Positions 43,383 to 53,526 of a DNA stretch of 64,000 nucleotides are shown piece after piece (position 1 is the stretch's first letter; the number at the start of each line of letters is the position of its first letter). The notes under the pieces are model-generated. The model ran no database searches. It saw nothing but the letters and a program-made list of their open reading frames with translations, and was not told where the DNA came from. The position numbers and the translations under genes were made by a program. The DNA comes from Roseomonas fluvialis (lineage in GTDB: Bacteria > Pseudomonadota > Alphaproteobacteria > Acetobacterales > Acetobacteraceae): assembly GCF_022846615.1 (NCBI RefSeq), contig NZ_AP025637.1:186001-250000 (forward strand), in the 5' to 3' direction.

Positions 43383-44876
43383 TCACGCGCTCAGCGTGCG
43401 GCGCACCGCATCCTGCCACAGCGCGTGGCGGCGCGCGGCCTCGGCCTGCGGCATGGCGGGGGTGAAGCGGCGGTCGAGCCGCCAGTGCGATGCCCCGCCC
43501 GGCCCTGGCGGCGGCAGCAACCCTGCCTGCAACCCCGCAAGATAGGCCGCGCCGAGCGCGGTGGTCTCGCGCACCACCGGGCGATCGACCGGCGCGCCGA
43601 GTACATCCGCCAGGAACTGCATGGTCCAGTCCGATGCGACCATGCCGCCATCCACGCGCAGCACCGTATCCCCCGCCGCCGGCCAGTCCGCCAGCATGGC
43701 ATCGACCAGGTCGCGCGTCTGGAACGCCACGGATTCGAGCGCGGCGCGGCACAGCTCGGCACGACCGCTGCCACGCGTCAGGCCGAAGATCGCCGCGCGC
43801 GCCCCGGCGTCCCAGTGCGGCGCGCCAAGGCCGGTGAAGGCCGGCACCATCACCACCTGCTGCGCCGGGTCCGCCCGTGCCGCGAGCACGCCGGCCTCGG
43901 TGGCATCGCGGATGATGCCAAGCCCGTCGCGCAGCCACTGCACCGCCGCACCCGCGACGAAGATGGCGCCCTCGAGCGCATAGGTGCGCACGCCATCGAG
44001 CTGATAGGCGATGGTGGTCAGCAGCCGGTTGCGTGAGGCGACCGGATCGGCGCCGGTGTTCAGCATGGCGAAGCAGCCCGTGCCATAGGTGGACTTCACC
44101 ATGCCCGGCGCGAAGCAGCCCTGGCCGATGGTGGCGGCGTGCTGGTCGCCGGCGATGCCGCGCACCGGCACCGCCGCTCCCAGCAGTGCCGCGTCGGTGG
44201 TGCCAAATTCGGTCGCGCAATTCGTCACCTCGGGTAGCACGGCGCGCGGGATGCGGAAGATGCGCAGCAGGTCGTCGTCCCAGGCGCCGCTGCGGATGTC
44301 GAACAGCATGGTGCGCGCGGCGTTGGTCGCATCGGTTGCGTGCACCCGGCCGCCGGTCAGGCGCCACAGCACGAACGCATCCACCGTGCCGAAGGCGAGG
44401 TCGCCGCGCTCCGCCGCTGCCCGCGCGCCCGCCACGTTGTCGAGCAGCCAGGCCAGCTTGGTGGCGGAGAAATACGGGTCGGCCAGCAGCCCGCTGCGCT
44501 CGACCAGCAGCGGTTCCAGGCCCTCCGCGCGCAGGCGCGCGCAGTGGTCCGCGGTGCGGCGGTCCTGCCAGACGATGGCGCGGTGCAGGCAGCGGCCCGT
44601 CGCGCGGTCCCACAGCAGCGTGGTCTCGCGCTGGTTGGTGATGCCGATCCCCGCCACGCGGCGCGCGTCGCCGCCAGCCTGCGCCAGCGCGCCGCGCAGG
44701 GTAGTCAGTGCGCCGCGCCAGATGTCCTCGGGCTCGTGCTCGACCCAGCCGGGGCTGGGGAAATGCTGCGGCAGTTCCTCCTGCGCGGTGGCGATCGGCA
44801 CCAGCGTGGCCTCGAAGGCCATGGCGCGCGTGCTGGTCGTGCCCTGGTCCAGGGCGAGCAGGATATCGGCGGTCAT
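43383..44876 (-). CDS. glpK: Glycerol kinase
   Basis: GlpK phosphorylates glycerol to sn-glycerol-3-phosphate. The 497-residue FGGY kinase starts [14 protein letters not shown] (phosphate-binding loop) and contains [38 protein letters not shown] (glycerol site), [14 protein letters not shown] and [21 protein letters not shown]. All match glycerol kinase rather than other FGGY sugar kinases. No glpF, glpD or glpR is adjacent. It lies 104 bases upstream of the Na/Pi transporter on the same strand and may be in the same transcript. Confidence 0.94.
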   Translation of the reverse strand: MTADILLALDQGTTSTRAMAFEATLVPIATAQEELPQHFPSPGWVEHEPEDIWRGALTTLRGALAQAGGDARRVAGIGITNQRETTLLWDRATGRCLHRAIVWQDRRTADHCARLRAEGLEPLLVERSGLLADPYFSATKLAWLLDNVAGARAAAERGDLAFGTVDAFVLWRLTGGRVHATDATNAARTMLFDIRSGAWDDDLLRIFRIPRAVLPEVTNCATEFGTTDAALLGAAVPVRGIAGDQHAATIGQGCFAPGMVKSTYGTGCFAMLNTGADPVASRNRLLTTIAYQLDGVRTYALEGAIFVAGAAVQWLRDGLGIIRDATEAGVLAARADPAQQVVMVPAFTGLGAPHWDAGARAAIFGLTRGSGRAELCRAALESVAFQTRDLVDAMLADWPAAGDTVLRVDGGMVASDWTMQFLADVLGAPVDRPVVRETTALGAAYLAGLQAGLLPPPGPGGASHWRLDRRFTPAMPQAEAARRHALWQDAVRRTLSA

Positions 44877-45008
44877 GCGGTGGCGGTCCCTTCCCGGATG
44901 CCAGGATAGCCGCGGATCGGGGTGCCGGTCATGCTTGCGCCTGGCCCTGCCCCTTGCGCTGCGCGCGCGGACGGGGCGGGATGGCGCCTCGGACTGGGAG
45001 AACGGTCG

Positions 45009-45557
45009 ATGACACGTCCCGCATTCCTTGCGGCCTTCGCGGTGGCGACCGCGCTCGGCACCGCTGCGCTGGCGCAGACGCAGCCCTATGCGCCAGGCGC
45101 GCACAACATCGCGCTGCCGGCGGACTGGCAGGCGCGCTTCATCCGCTACACCACGGTCGACCGGCCGGACCGCAAGATCATCCGCAACATGTACGTGAAC
45201 CCGGAGGCCTTCGCCGCGCTGCAGGCCGGCCAGCCGCTGCCCTATGGCACGCTGGCCGTCATGGCCGACCAGCGCGCGCGCGTGGATGCGGCGGGCGAGG
45301 TGCTGCGCGACGGCAACGGACGCCTGATCCCCGAACCCGCCTTCATCGCGATCGCCGCGCAGCAGAAGGAACGCGGCTGGGGCGAGGGCTACGGCCCCGA
45401 CCAGCGCAACGGCGAATGGGAATACGCCGTGTTCGACCCGCGGACCGGCGCACGCGCCGAACGCCCGCTGAACGCCTGCTTCACCTGCCACCTGCAGGCG
45501 CGCGCGCAGCAGGATTTTTCGTTTTCCACCTGGGACTACGCGAACCGCTCGCGTTGA
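45009..45557 (+). CDS. Cytochrome P460 family protein
   Basis: An exported c-type haem protein of 182 residues: signal peptide (ending ALAQ near residue 23), a P460 domain ([24 protein letters not shown], then [14 protein letters not shown]) and the haem-binding C157-F-T-C160-H161 near the C-terminus. Classical P460 oxidises hydroxylamine or detoxifies NO through a Lys-haem cross-link; many homologues, including this one away from any nitrification genes, have unknown roles. It is divergent from glpK and 13 bases ahead of an amidohydrolase gene, with which it may be co-transcribed. Confidence 0.86.
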   Translation: MTRPAFLAAFAVATALGTAALAQTQPYAPGAHNIALPADWQARFIRYTTVDRPDRKIIRNMYVNPEAFAALQAGQPLPYGTLAVMADQRARVDAAGEVLRDGNGRLIPEPAFIAIAAQQKERGWGEGYGPDQRNGEWEYAVFDPRTGARAERPLNACFTCHLQARAQQDFSFSTWDYANRSR

Positions 45558-45570
45558 AGGACGCCACGCC

Positions 45571-47019
45571 ATGACTGCACCTGTGCTGATCCGCGACGCC
45601 GCCTGGGCGGTGGTGTGGGACGCGCCCGCCAAGCGCCACGCCTATGCGCGCGGCATGGACGTGCTGATCGAGGGTGGGCGCATCGCCGCCATCGCGCGGC
45701 ACGATCCCGACGCGCCTCCGCCACCGGCTGCGGAGGTGGTGGATGGCACGCGCCTGCTGGTCATGCCGGGGCTGGTGAACATCCATACCCACCCGACGAC
45801 CGAACCGGCTTCGCGTGGTGTGCGCGAGGATCATGGCGTGCCCGAACAGCAGATGACCGGGTTGTTCGAACGCCTGCAGGCCTTCCGCATCGACCAGGCC
45901 GGCCAGGCGGCGGCGATGCGGCTGGCTTATGCTGAACTGATGTCGGCCGGCGTGACCAGCGTGGTCGATCTCTCCCCGCCGTTTCCCGACTGGCTGCCCA
46001 TCATGCGCGAGAGCGGCCTGCGCGTCTGGGCCGGACCCGGCTTCGCCGCCGCGCATTGGGGCATGTCGGCGCCGCAGACGGTCACGTACATGTGGAACCG
46101 CGAGAACGCCCGCACCCAATTCGACGCCGCCAAGCAGGTGATGAAGGAGGCTGATGCCGACAATTCCGGGAGGCTGCACGGCATCGTCTTCCCCGCCCAG
46201 ATCGACACGGTCGAGGAAGACATGCTGCGCGAAGCCATCGCCTATGCCGGGGAGACCGGCCGCGGCTTCACCACCCACATCGCGCAGGCCGTGGTCGAGG
46301 TGCGCGAGATGATCCGCCGCCACGGCACCACGCCGATCCAATGGGCGGAATCGATCGGGTTGCTGACGCCGCGCTCCATCCTGGGCCACGCGATCTTCGT
46401 GGACGAGCATGCGTCGATCGGCTGGCATACCGCGAAGGATATCGGCCTTGTGGCCGACAGCGGCGCCACCGTCGCGCACTGCCCAACCCCCTTCGCGCGC
46501 TATGGCGAGCATCTGAAGCACTTCGGCAAGTACCGCGCGCGCGGCGTGAACATGGGCTTCGGCACCGACTGCGCGCCGCACAATTTGATCGAGGAGATGC
46601 GCCTCGCCATCATCCTGGCGCGCAACGCGGTTCGGGACGTGGCGGCGGCGGATACCGGCAGCGTCTTCCATGCCGCGACGGCGGGTGGGGCGGCTGCACT
46701 CGGCCGGCCCGACCTCGGCCGCATCGAGAAGGGCGCGGCGGCGGATGTCGTGCTGGTGGACCTGGCGCATCCGCTGATGAACCCGCCGCGCGATCCGCTG
46801 CGCGCGCTGCTGTTCCACGCCGCCGACCGCGCCGTGAAGCGCGTGCTGGTCGGCGGCGAGACGGTCTTCGCGAACGGCAAGCCGACGCGGCTCAACGTGG
46901 CCGAGGCCGCGGGCATCCTGGCCGAAAGCCAGGCAAAGATGCTGCGCGATGCGCGTGGGCGCGACTATCGCGGCCGCAGCGGGGACGAGATCTCGCCCCT
47001 GGCGCTGCCGATGCACTGA
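45571..47019 (+). CDS. TRZ/ATZ-type amidohydrolase (chlorohydrolase family)
   Basis: The 482-residue metal-dependent hydrolase of the cytosine deaminase/AtzA superfamily keeps the usual ligands: His72 and His74 in VNIHTHPT, a His in [11 protein letters not shown], another in [10 protein letters not shown] and the Asp in [10 protein letters not shown]. The C-terminal [17 protein letters not shown] closes the composite beta sandwich. Such enzymes deaminate or dechlorinate triazines, guanine, S-adenosylhomocysteine or related cyclic amidines; this sequence is not close enough to one by eye to name. It follows the P460 gene by 13 bases. Confidence 0.87.
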   Translation: MTAPVLIRDAAWAVVWDAPAKRHAYARGMDVLIEGGRIAAIARHDPDAPPPPAAEVVDGTRLLVMPGLVNIHTHPTTEPASRGVREDHGVPEQQMTGLFERLQAFRIDQAGQAAAMRLAYAELMSAGVTSVVDLSPPFPDWLPIMRESGLRVWAGPGFAAAHWGMSAPQTVTYMWNRENARTQFDAAKQVMKEADADNSGRLHGIVFPAQIDTVEEDMLREAIAYAGETGRGFTTHIAQAVVEVREMIRRHGTTPIQWAESIGLLTPRSILGHAIFVDEHASIGWHTAKDIGLVADSGATVAHCPTPFARYGEHLKHFGKYRARGVNMGFGTDCAPHNLIEEMRLAIILARNAVRDVAAADTGSVFHAATAGGAAALGRPDLGRIEKGAAADVVLVDLAHPLMNPPRDPLRALLFHAADRAVKRVLVGGETVFANGKPTRLNVAEAAGILAESQAKMLRDARGRDYRGRSGDEISPLALPMH

Positions 47020-47162
47020 CGGCGCGCGACCGGCTGGTTGCGGGCCTGCGGGTCGCAGCCGCGATCAGGGTCGGTCGGGACCACCTAGAGCCATCGCCGG
47101 TCGGACGCCTCTTTACGGGAGCGTACGACACGCGCGCGTCCGGCCGCGCCGTCCGCCGCGTC

Positions 47163-48305
47163 CTACGCCAGTCGCCGCACCTGCACCGCCAGCACGGCCG
47201 TCAGCGCCGCGACCAGCAGCGGCGCCACGCCTGCGCCGAAGGCCTGCACCGCCAAACCGATCACGCCTGGCAGCACCGCCACGCCGACCGTCGCCGCCGC
47301 CACCTGGAAACCCACCGCGTGCATGGCGGTGGCTGCGCCAAGCCGCGCCGGCGTGCGTGCGACCAGCGTCGGGAACAGCGGCGAGAGTGCGACCGCCAAC
47401 ACCGCCAGCGCCACCAGGTCGAGGCCACGCGGCGCCAGCGCGAAGCCCAGCGCCGCGACCGCCGCGACCGGTGCCGCGATGCGCACCAGGCGGTCCGCGC
47501 CGATGCGGTCCACCACCACCCCCATCGCCACCCGCCCGAGCGCCAGCGCCGCCCAGAACAGCGTCGAGGCCCCCGCGGCGATCGCGGGCGTGGCGCCGCG
47601 CGATTCCACGAGCACCGTCGCGGCCCACTGCCCTGCGCTGGCCTCCACGCCCGCCAGCAGAAAGAACACCACGATCAGCCGCCGCACCATCGGCTGCCGC
47701 AACGCCGACAGCGCCGGCAGCGGCGGTGCATCCGCGCCGGCGCCGTCCTGCCAGCGTGCGCGCGTGGCGGCGAAGGCAACCGCCAGCACCGCCAGCACCA
47801 CGCCCACCGCCGCATAGCCTGCCTGCCAGCCGGCGCCGATCGCGAGCAGCGCCGTCGCCAGCCCCGGCCCCAGCGTGGCGCCGAGCCCCCAGCACGCATG
47901 CAGCCAGTTCAGGTGGCGCGGCGCGAAGCGCAGCGCGGCGAAGGTGTTGAGCGCCGCATCCACCGCGCCGCTGCCGAACCCCGCCAGCATCGCCAGCGCG
48001 ACGAAGGCCAGCCACGGCGGGGCGAATGCCTGGCCCAGCGCGGCGGCCGCGGTGGCGGCGATGCTCGCGGCCAGTAGCGCGCCGATGCCCAGCGCCTGCA
48101 TGGCGCGCCCGGCGAGGATGCTGGCCGTGAGGTAGCCCGTCGCCATCGCCGCCAGCACCAGGCCGAGCGCGCCATGCGGTTGCGCGTAGTGCGGCCGCAG
48201 CTCCGGCCAGAGCGTGCCCGGCAACGGATCCGGCAGGCCGAGGCCCACGAAGGCGAGGAAGGCGAGGGCGAGAAGCGGCACGCGGTCTCCGATGTCGCGC
48301 GGCAT
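47163..48305 (-). CDS. MFS transporter
   Basis: A 380-residue major facilitator protein with about 12 spans, beginning right after MPRDIGDRVP. LGLPDPLPGTLWPELRPHY near residue 22 and the loop-8/9 segment DRIGADRL are visible. The LNWLHACWGLGATLGPGLA block resembles the fucose/sugar-permease (FucP-like) branch. The ATG at 48305 is used; a GTG six codons upstream is possible. The gene is solitary and its substrate is unknown. Confidence 0.87.
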   Translation of the reverse strand: MPRDIGDRVPLLALAFLAFVGLGLPDPLPGTLWPELRPHYAQPHGALGLVLAAMATGYLTASILAGRAMQALGIGALLAASIAATAAAALGQAFAPPWLAFVALAMLAGFGSGAVDAALNTFAALRFAPRHLNWLHACWGLGATLGPGLATALLAIGAGWQAGYAAVGVVLAVLAVAFAATRARWQDGAGADAPPLPALSALRQPMVRRLIVVFFLLAGVEASAGQWAATVLVESRGATPAIAAGASTLFWAALALGRVAMGVVVDRIGADRLVRIAAPVAAVAALGFALAPRGLDLVALAVLAVALSPLFPTLVARTPARLGAATAMHAVGFQVAAATVGVAVLPGVIGLAVQAFGAGVAPLLVAALTAVLAVQVRRLA

Positions 48306-48356
48306 GCGAGGGCCGCGCGGCACGATGCTATCGCGCTTTCGTGTCGCGTGGTGCTG

Positions 48357-49427
48357 CTACTCGACCACCGCCACCTGGCGTGGGTCGATGCGCAGCCAGA
48401 CCCGCGCGCCGACATCATGTGCCTCCAGCGGCGGTGCGGCGGCGCGCAGGCGCAGCGCGGTGCCCTCGGGCGCCAGCACGTAGTCCCAGGCCTCGCCCAG
48501 GTAGGTCCGCTCGGCGATGGTCGCGCGCAGCAGCAGCCCGTCATCGGCAGGCGGTTCCTCGGCCAGGATCGCCATGGCTTGCGGGCGCAGCGAGACCAGC
48601 ACGGCGCCCGTGACATCCGGCGCGATGCCGGCGCGCGCGGCGGCGCCGAGGTTGACGCCGTCCAGCAGCAGGTCGCCGCCCTCGATGCGCGCCTCCAGCA
48701 TGTTGGTGCGGCCGACGAAGCCGGCCACGAAGCGCGTGCGTGGGCGCGTGTAGAGCAGGTGCGGTGCATCGACCTGTTCAATGCGCCCCGCATTCATCAC
48801 CGCGATCCGGTCCGATGTGGCCATCGCCTCGGCCTGGTCGTGCGTGACATAGACGGTGGTGATGCGGAATTCGTCGTGCAGGCGGCGGATCTCGAAGCGC
48901 ATCTCCTCGCGCAGATTGGCGTCGAGATTGGACAGCGGTTCGTCGAGCAGCAGGACCGAGGGCTTCACCACGATGGCGCGCGCCAGTGCCACGCGCTGCT
49001 GCTGCCCGCCCGACAATTCGGCGGGGTAGCGATGCGCGAGCTTGCCGAGTTGCACGATCTCTAAGATTTCGCCGACGCGGCGTTTCACCTCCTCGCGCGG
49101 CAGCTTCCGCAGTTCCAGCCCGAAGGCGACGTTCTGCTCGACCGTCATGTTCGGCCATATCGCGTAGGACTGGAAGATCATCGACATGCCGCGGCGTTCC
49201 GGCGGCACCACCGCGCCGGGTGCCGACAGTACGGTGCCATCGACGGATATCGAACCGCCGGTCGGATCCACGAACCCCGCGATCATGCGCAGCGTGGTGG
49301 TCTTGCCGCAGCCCGAGGGGCCGAGCAGTGAGACGAACTCGCCTTCCTGCAGCGTGAGGTCCACGCGATCGACGACGGTCAGCTTGCCATAGGCCTTGGT
49401 GAGGCCGGTCAGCGTGAGGCGCGGCAC
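48357..49427 (-). CDS. Fe(III)/spermidine-type ABC importer ATPase
   Basis: The 356-residue ATPase has Walker A GPSGCGKTT near residue 36, signature LSGGQQQRVALARA, Walker B LLLDEPLSNLD and the switch in YVTHDQAEAM, followed by a TOBE domain. This is the PotA/FbpC architecture. It starts with a GTG one base after the permease stop, as third gene of a receptor-permease-ATPase operon with one-base gaps. The receptor type suggests ferric iron or a small organic ligand; specificity is not resolved. Confidence 0.92.
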   Translation of the reverse strand: MPRLTLTGLTKAYGKLTVVDRVDLTLQEGEFVSLLGPSGCGKTTTLRMIAGFVDPTGGSISVDGTVLSAPGAVVPPERRGMSMIFQSYAIWPNMTVEQNVAFGLELRKLPREEVKRRVGEILEIVQLGKLAHRYPAELSGGQQQRVALARAIVVKPSVLLLDEPLSNLDANLREEMRFEIRRLHDEFRITTVYVTHDQAEAMATSDRIAVMNAGRIEQVDAPHLLYTRPRTRFVAGFVGRTNMLEARIEGGDLLLDGVNLGAAARAGIAPDVTGAVLVSLRPQAMAILAEEPPADDGLLLRATIAERTYLGEAWDYVLAPEGTALRLRAAAPPLEAHDVGARVWLRIDPRQVAVVE

Positions 49428-49428
49428 G

Positions 49429-51132
49429 CTATTCCCTCCGCAGCATGAAGTCGCGGCCGACCAGCTTCATGCCGATGCCGACGATGACCATGGTGATGAC
49501 CAGCAGGATGCCGCCGAAAGCGGAGACGACCTCGAAATTGCCCTGCTCGCTGAGGTCGTACAGCAGCACCGACATGGTGCGCGTCCGCGGCCCGACCAGG
49601 AAGATCGCCGCCGAGAGTTCGCGCGAGGCGACGATGAACACGACCAGCCAGCCACCCAGCAGTGACGTCTTCAGCAGCGGCGCGGTGATGCGCAGGATGG
49701 CATGCAAGCGGCCGGAACCAAGGATGCGCGCGGCTTCCTCCATCTCCGGATGCACCGCGCGGATCGCCGCCTGGGAATTGGCGTAGGCAATCGGCAGGAA
49801 GCGCGCGGTGAAGGCCAGGATGATGAGCAGCGCCGAGCCGTACAGCGACAGCGGCGGCCCGGCATAGGCGGCGTAGAAGCCGATCGCCATGACGATGCCC
49901 GGGATGACGAAGGGCGCCATGGCGATGAAGCCCAGCACATCCGCGAAGCGCATCAGACGGCGTACCACGATGTAGGCGACCAGCAGCGCCAGCACGATCG
50001 CCATGGTGGCCGAAGCCGCCGAGAACCAGACCGTGTTCCACGTCGCCTGCGGGGCCACGTCGTGCTCGAATAACAGGAAGCGGTAGTTGCGCAGCGTCAG
50101 GTTATCCAGCGAGAAGCCACGCCCCCAGGCCTTCGCGAAGGAGGCCTGCAGCAGCACCGTCAGCGGCTTGATGACCGCCAGCAGCCCCACCAGCAGGCAC
50201 CAGCCGAACAGCACCCAGCGCCAGGGACCGAGCTTCACCTGGCGGCGTTCCCCGCCCTTGCCGGTCTGCGAGACGAAGCCCTTGCGCGACAGCAGCAGCT
50301 TCTGCACGCCGATCATCGCCACCGTGATCAGCAGCAGCGGGATGGCATAGGCGGCCGCGACCTCAACCCGTACCGGGTCCTCGAAGAACTGCCAGAGCTG
50401 CGTGGTCACCACGTTGATGCGCGCCGGGATGCCGATGATGGCGGGCGTGCCGAACAGCGCGATGGTCTCGAGGAAGATCAGGATGAACCCACCCAGGATG
50501 GACGGCCAGACCAGCGGCAGCGTGACGCGCCGCATGGTGGTCCAGGTGCCGCCGCCCAGGATGTTCGCGGCGTCCTCCATCTCCGACGAGATCAGGTCGA
50601 GAGCCGACTTCACGAAGATGAACACCAGCGGGAAGGAATGCAGCGCGATGACGAAGGCCATGCCGGTGAAGGTGTAGACATTCACCAGCGGGTCGGTGGC
50701 GCCGGTCAGTGCGCGCCAGGTCACGTTGATCCAGCCGGAATTCGGCCCCGCCAGCAGGATCCAGCCGATCGCACCGAGGTACGGCGGCATGATGAAGGCC
50801 GCCAGCACCATCGCCCAGGTGAAGCCCTTGCCCGGCATATCTGTGCGCGATACGGCCCAGGCCATCGGCACCGCGATCACCGTGGAAATGGCGGCCGACA
50901 GGGCGCCGAGCATCAGCGAATTGCGCAGCGCGTCGATGTAGCGCTGCCGGCCATAGGCGGTGAGGTAGTTCTCGAAGGTGAATTCGCCGGTGTCCTGCAT
51001 CTCGAAGGAGATGAGCAGCATCTTCACCAGCGGCGCGGCCACCAGCACCAGCAGCGCCGCGACCAGCGCGACCCACAACAGCATGACAGGTTCGAGCAGC
51101 CGGAAGCGCGCCGGCCGCGCCGATGCGCTCAC
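49429..51132 (-). CDS. Fused ABC importer permease (two-domain, FbpB-type)
   Basis: This single 567-residue polypeptide carries two permease domains, each with an EAA loop: SSEMEDAANILGGGTWTTMRRVTLPLVWP near residue 193 and HPEMEEAARILGSGRLHAILRITAPL near 465. About 12 spans are expected. Duplicated permeases of this kind (FbpB/AfuB/ThiP) serve Fe(III), thiamine or related substrates. The GTG start lies one base after the receptor stop. It pairs with the ATPase immediately downstream. Confidence 0.93.
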   Translation of the reverse strand: MSASARPARFRLLEPVMLLWVALVAALLVLVAAPLVKMLLISFEMQDTGEFTFENYLTAYGRQRYIDALRNSLMLGALSAAISTVIAVPMAWAVSRTDMPGKGFTWAMVLAAFIMPPYLGAIGWILLAGPNSGWINVTWRALTGATDPLVNVYTFTGMAFVIALHSFPLVFIFVKSALDLISSEMEDAANILGGGTWTTMRRVTLPLVWPSILGGFILIFLETIALFGTPAIIGIPARINVVTTQLWQFFEDPVRVEVAAAYAIPLLLITVAMIGVQKLLLSRKGFVSQTGKGGERRQVKLGPWRWVLFGWCLLVGLLAVIKPLTVLLQASFAKAWGRGFSLDNLTLRNYRFLLFEHDVAPQATWNTVWFSAASATMAIVLALLVAYIVVRRLMRFADVLGFIAMAPFVIPGIVMAIGFYAAYAGPPLSLYGSALLIILAFTARFLPIAYANSQAAIRAVHPEMEEAARILGSGRLHAILRITAPLLKTSLLGGWLVVFIVASRELSAAIFLVGPRTRTMSVLLYDLSEQGNFEVVSAFGGILLVITMVIVGIGMKLVGRDFMLRRE

Positions 51133-51133
51133 G

Positions 51134-52183
51134 TCAGACGCCGAAGATCTCGCGCCATTGCTCGCGCACCTCCGGCACGCCGCGCTCGGCCTGCTCCAGC
51201 GTGGGCGCGAGCATCGTCACCTGGTCGAGCGGACGCGAGCCCTCCGGCGGCGGCACGTCGGGGCGGATGCTTTCGTTGAACAGCAGGCGAACGGCGGTGG
51301 ACAGCGCCGGGCCGGTCTGGAATTCCTGGAACAGCTTCGCCGCGTTGGGGTGCGGCGCATTGGTCGGGATCGCCGACGGCGACAGCGCGGCGATGACGCC
51401 CTCGGTCGGGTAGATCAGCTTCAGCGGATTGCCGCGCGACGCCGCGAACAACGTGGACGCCGAGGGCACCGCCACGCCGACCGACCGCTCGCCCGCCGTC
51501 ATCATGGTGACAGGGTCGATCGACGAACGCCCCACCTGCGGCTTGTTGCGTTCGAACCGGCGGAGGTAGTCGGGGCCGAACATGGTGCGCATCTGAAGCG
51601 CCCAGAGCCCGATCGCGCCGCTGAAGCCCGGATGCCCGACCGCGAGCTTGTCCTTCCACTTCGGATCCAGCACGTCGGTCCAGGATTTCGGCGCCTCGGC
51701 CTCCGACACCAGGTTGGTGTTGTGGCCCATCAGGTAGATGCCGAGGAAGGAGGACTGGAAGAAATTGTCCGGGTCGGGCGTGCGCAGGATGGGCAGCAGC
51801 CCATCAGCATTCACCGGGCGGAATCGCACCAGGCGGTTCTGCCGCTTCAGCTGGATGTAGTGCCCGCCATTGGTCGAGGAGAACACATCGCACTGCCCGA
51901 CGCCGGCGCGGAAGTCCTGCGACAGCCGCTGGAAGGCCACCTGTGACGTGCTGCGCACCACGTTGCAGCGCACGCCCGGATAGCGTTCGTTGAAGGCGCG
52001 CCCGGCGGCCTCGGAGGCATCGGCGCTGTACTGGCCGGTGTACCAGGTGATCTCGCCCTCGCGCTTCGCGGCTTCATAGAGCTCGCGTTCCTGCGGGTGC
52101 ATGGGCGCTTGCGCGTAGGCCTTGCTCGCTGCTGCGGACCACGCCGCGAGCGCGAGCATCTGTCGCCTGTCGATCAGGAACAT
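51134..52183 (-). CDS. ABC importer substrate-binding protein (Fe(III)-type family)
   Basis: A 349-residue periplasmic receptor with a signal peptide (RRQMLALAAWSAAASKAYAQ) and a class II binding fold. Motifs include REGEITWYTGQY near residue 41, AFNERYPGV, CDVFSSTNGGHY and the LGIYLMGHNTNLV hinge. It belongs to the FbpA/AfuA family, but the two adjacent tyrosines usually binding iron are not evident, so the ligand may not be iron. The start at 52183 follows a perfect GGGAGGA Shine-Dalgarno; an upstream in-frame TTG lies inside that site. First gene of the import operon. Confidence 0.9.
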   Translation of the reverse strand: MFLIDRRQMLALAAWSAAASKAYAQAPMHPQERELYEAAKREGEITWYTGQYSADASEAAGRAFNERYPGVRCNVVRSTSQVAFQRLSQDFRAGVGQCDVFSSTNGGHYIQLKRQNRLVRFRPVNADGLLPILRTPDPDNFFQSSFLGIYLMGHNTNLVSEAEAPKSWTDVLDPKWKDKLAVGHPGFSGAIGLWALQMRTMFGPDYLRRFERNKPQVGRSSIDPVTMMTAGERSVGVAVPSASTLFAASRGNPLKLIYPTEGVIAALSPSAIPTNAPHPNAAKLFQEFQTGPALSTAVRLLFNESIRPDVPPPEGSRPLDQVTMLAPTLEQAERGVPEVREQWREIFGV

Positions 52184-52317
52184 CCGGCTTCCTCCCAACT
52201 GCGATGGTGCCGGCCGCCTTCGACGGTCGCGGCGGATACGCTACGGTCTTGGACGCTGAAACGTTGCCATCGCCCCCCGGAGATGTAAACCGGCATCAAG
52301 AATGAACGGAGGAAGCC

Positions 52318-53151
52318 ATGTCATTGATCGACCGCATCGGCGTCGATGTCGGGCGCAAGCTGAAGCTTGAGGACGCGATCGACTGGGCCGCGCGCAACCA
52401 GGTACGCCACATCGATATCCAGCTCGACACCGGCGCCAACGCCGTGACGCTGTTCGATGATGCGCGCTGCCGCGACATCCGCGCGCGTGCGAAGGCGAAT
52501 GGCGTGCATATCGCGCTGCACACGCTCTCGGCCGTGAACGTCGCCGAATACTCGCCCTTCCTGAGCGAGGCGGTCGACGCCTACCTGCGCGCCTATATCG
52601 AGGTCGCGCCGAAGCTCGATGCGCAGTGGATCGTGGTCCATGCCGGCTACCACTTCACCGCCGACGTGCCGATGCGCATGGAAGCCGGGCGCGACCGCCT
52701 TGCACGCATGGTCAAGCACGCCGAGCAGCACGGCGCGCTGCTGCTGCTCGAGAACCTCAACCGCGAACCCGACAATGCCGAGGTCCACTACCTCGCCTGC
52801 AGCATTGACGAATGGCGCTACTGCTACGACGCGATCCACTCGCCATCCTTCGCGCTGTCCTTCACCGCCAACCATGCGCATCTGCTGCCGCCGGGCGTGC
52901 AGGGCTTCGTCGATGCCGTCCCGCTGGATCGCGTGAAGGAGGTCCGCCTGGCCGATTGCTGGCGCAACGGCTTCGAGGAGCACCTGGTTCCCGGCCAGGG
53001 CGACTTCGACTTCGGCGCCATGTTCGCGCTGCTGGAATCGCGCGGCTATCGCGGCGCCTACACCAACGCCTTCGGCACGCTCGACGACATGCAGGCCGCC
53101 CGGGCGTACCTGGTCGACAAGGCGCGCGCCGCTGGTGTCGCGACCGGCTGA
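52318..53151 (+). CDS. Sugar phosphate isomerase/epimerase-like TIM barrel
   Basis: The 277-residue product matches the xylose isomerase-like TIM-barrel superfamily (AP endonuclease 2-type fold). It shows VRHIDIQLDTG near residue 29, GVHIALHTLSAVN, WIVVHAGYH with a metal His, LLLENLNREPD with the metal Glu, and VRLADCWRNGFEEHLVPGQGDFDF with late His/Asp. It probably isomerises or epimerises a sugar derivative. It is divergent from the ABC importer operon with 134 bases between starts, so importer and enzyme may share regulation and substrate. AGGAGG-like sequence precedes the ATG. Confidence 0.8.
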   Translation: MSLIDRIGVDVGRKLKLEDAIDWAARNQVRHIDIQLDTGANAVTLFDDARCRDIRARAKANGVHIALHTLSAVNVAEYSPFLSEAVDAYLRAYIEVAPKLDAQWIVVHAGYHFTADVPMRMEAGRDRLARMVKHAEQHGALLLLENLNREPDNAEVHYLACSIDEWRYCYDAIHSPSFALSFTANHAHLLPPGVQGFVDAVPLDRVKEVRLADCWRNGFEEHLVPGQGDFDFGAMFALLESRGYRGAYTNAFGTLDDMQAARAYLVDKARAAGVATG

Positions 53152-53523
53152 CTACAGCCGGCCGACCAGGTCGCCGAAGCCCCAGATCAGCGTGCCTATG
53201 ATCAGCAGCGCGAAGCCCGCCTTCTCCAGCACCTGCCGGTCGATATCCTTCTGCAGCTGCTTGAAGGACGCCAGGCGCGCGGTGCGCTCGGCACCATCCG
53301 CGCGTTCCATGTCGTGCAGCAGCGCCAGCAGGTCGTTGCGCGCGATCAGGATCTTGCGCGACGCCAGAAGAAGGCCGAGCGCGGTCAGGATCGCACCCGA
53401 CCGCGCCAGCCACATCCAGTCCCCGGTCGCCGCCGACAGCCACACGGCGCCTGCGACCGTCGCAACCGATACCGCCCAGAACCCCAGGACGATGCGTCGC
53501 AGCGATGCGATGCCCTGCGCCAT
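53152..53523 (-). CDS. Hypothetical small membrane protein
   Basis: The product (123 residues) has two hydrophobic hairpin segments near residues 10-32 and 38-56, a charged helix (HDMERADGAERTARLASFKQLQKDID) and a last span ending WGFGDLVGRL. I recognise no family. It lies three bases after the hydrolase gene on the same strand and directly abuts the convergent isomerase gene. Function unknown. Confidence 0.72.
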   Translation of the reverse strand: MAQGIASLRRIVLGFWAVSVATVAGAVWLSAATGDWMWLARSGAILTALGLLLASRKILIARNDLLALLHDMERADGAERTARLASFKQLQKDIDRQVLEKAGFALLIIGTLIWGFGDLVGRL

Positions 53524-53526
53524 GCC

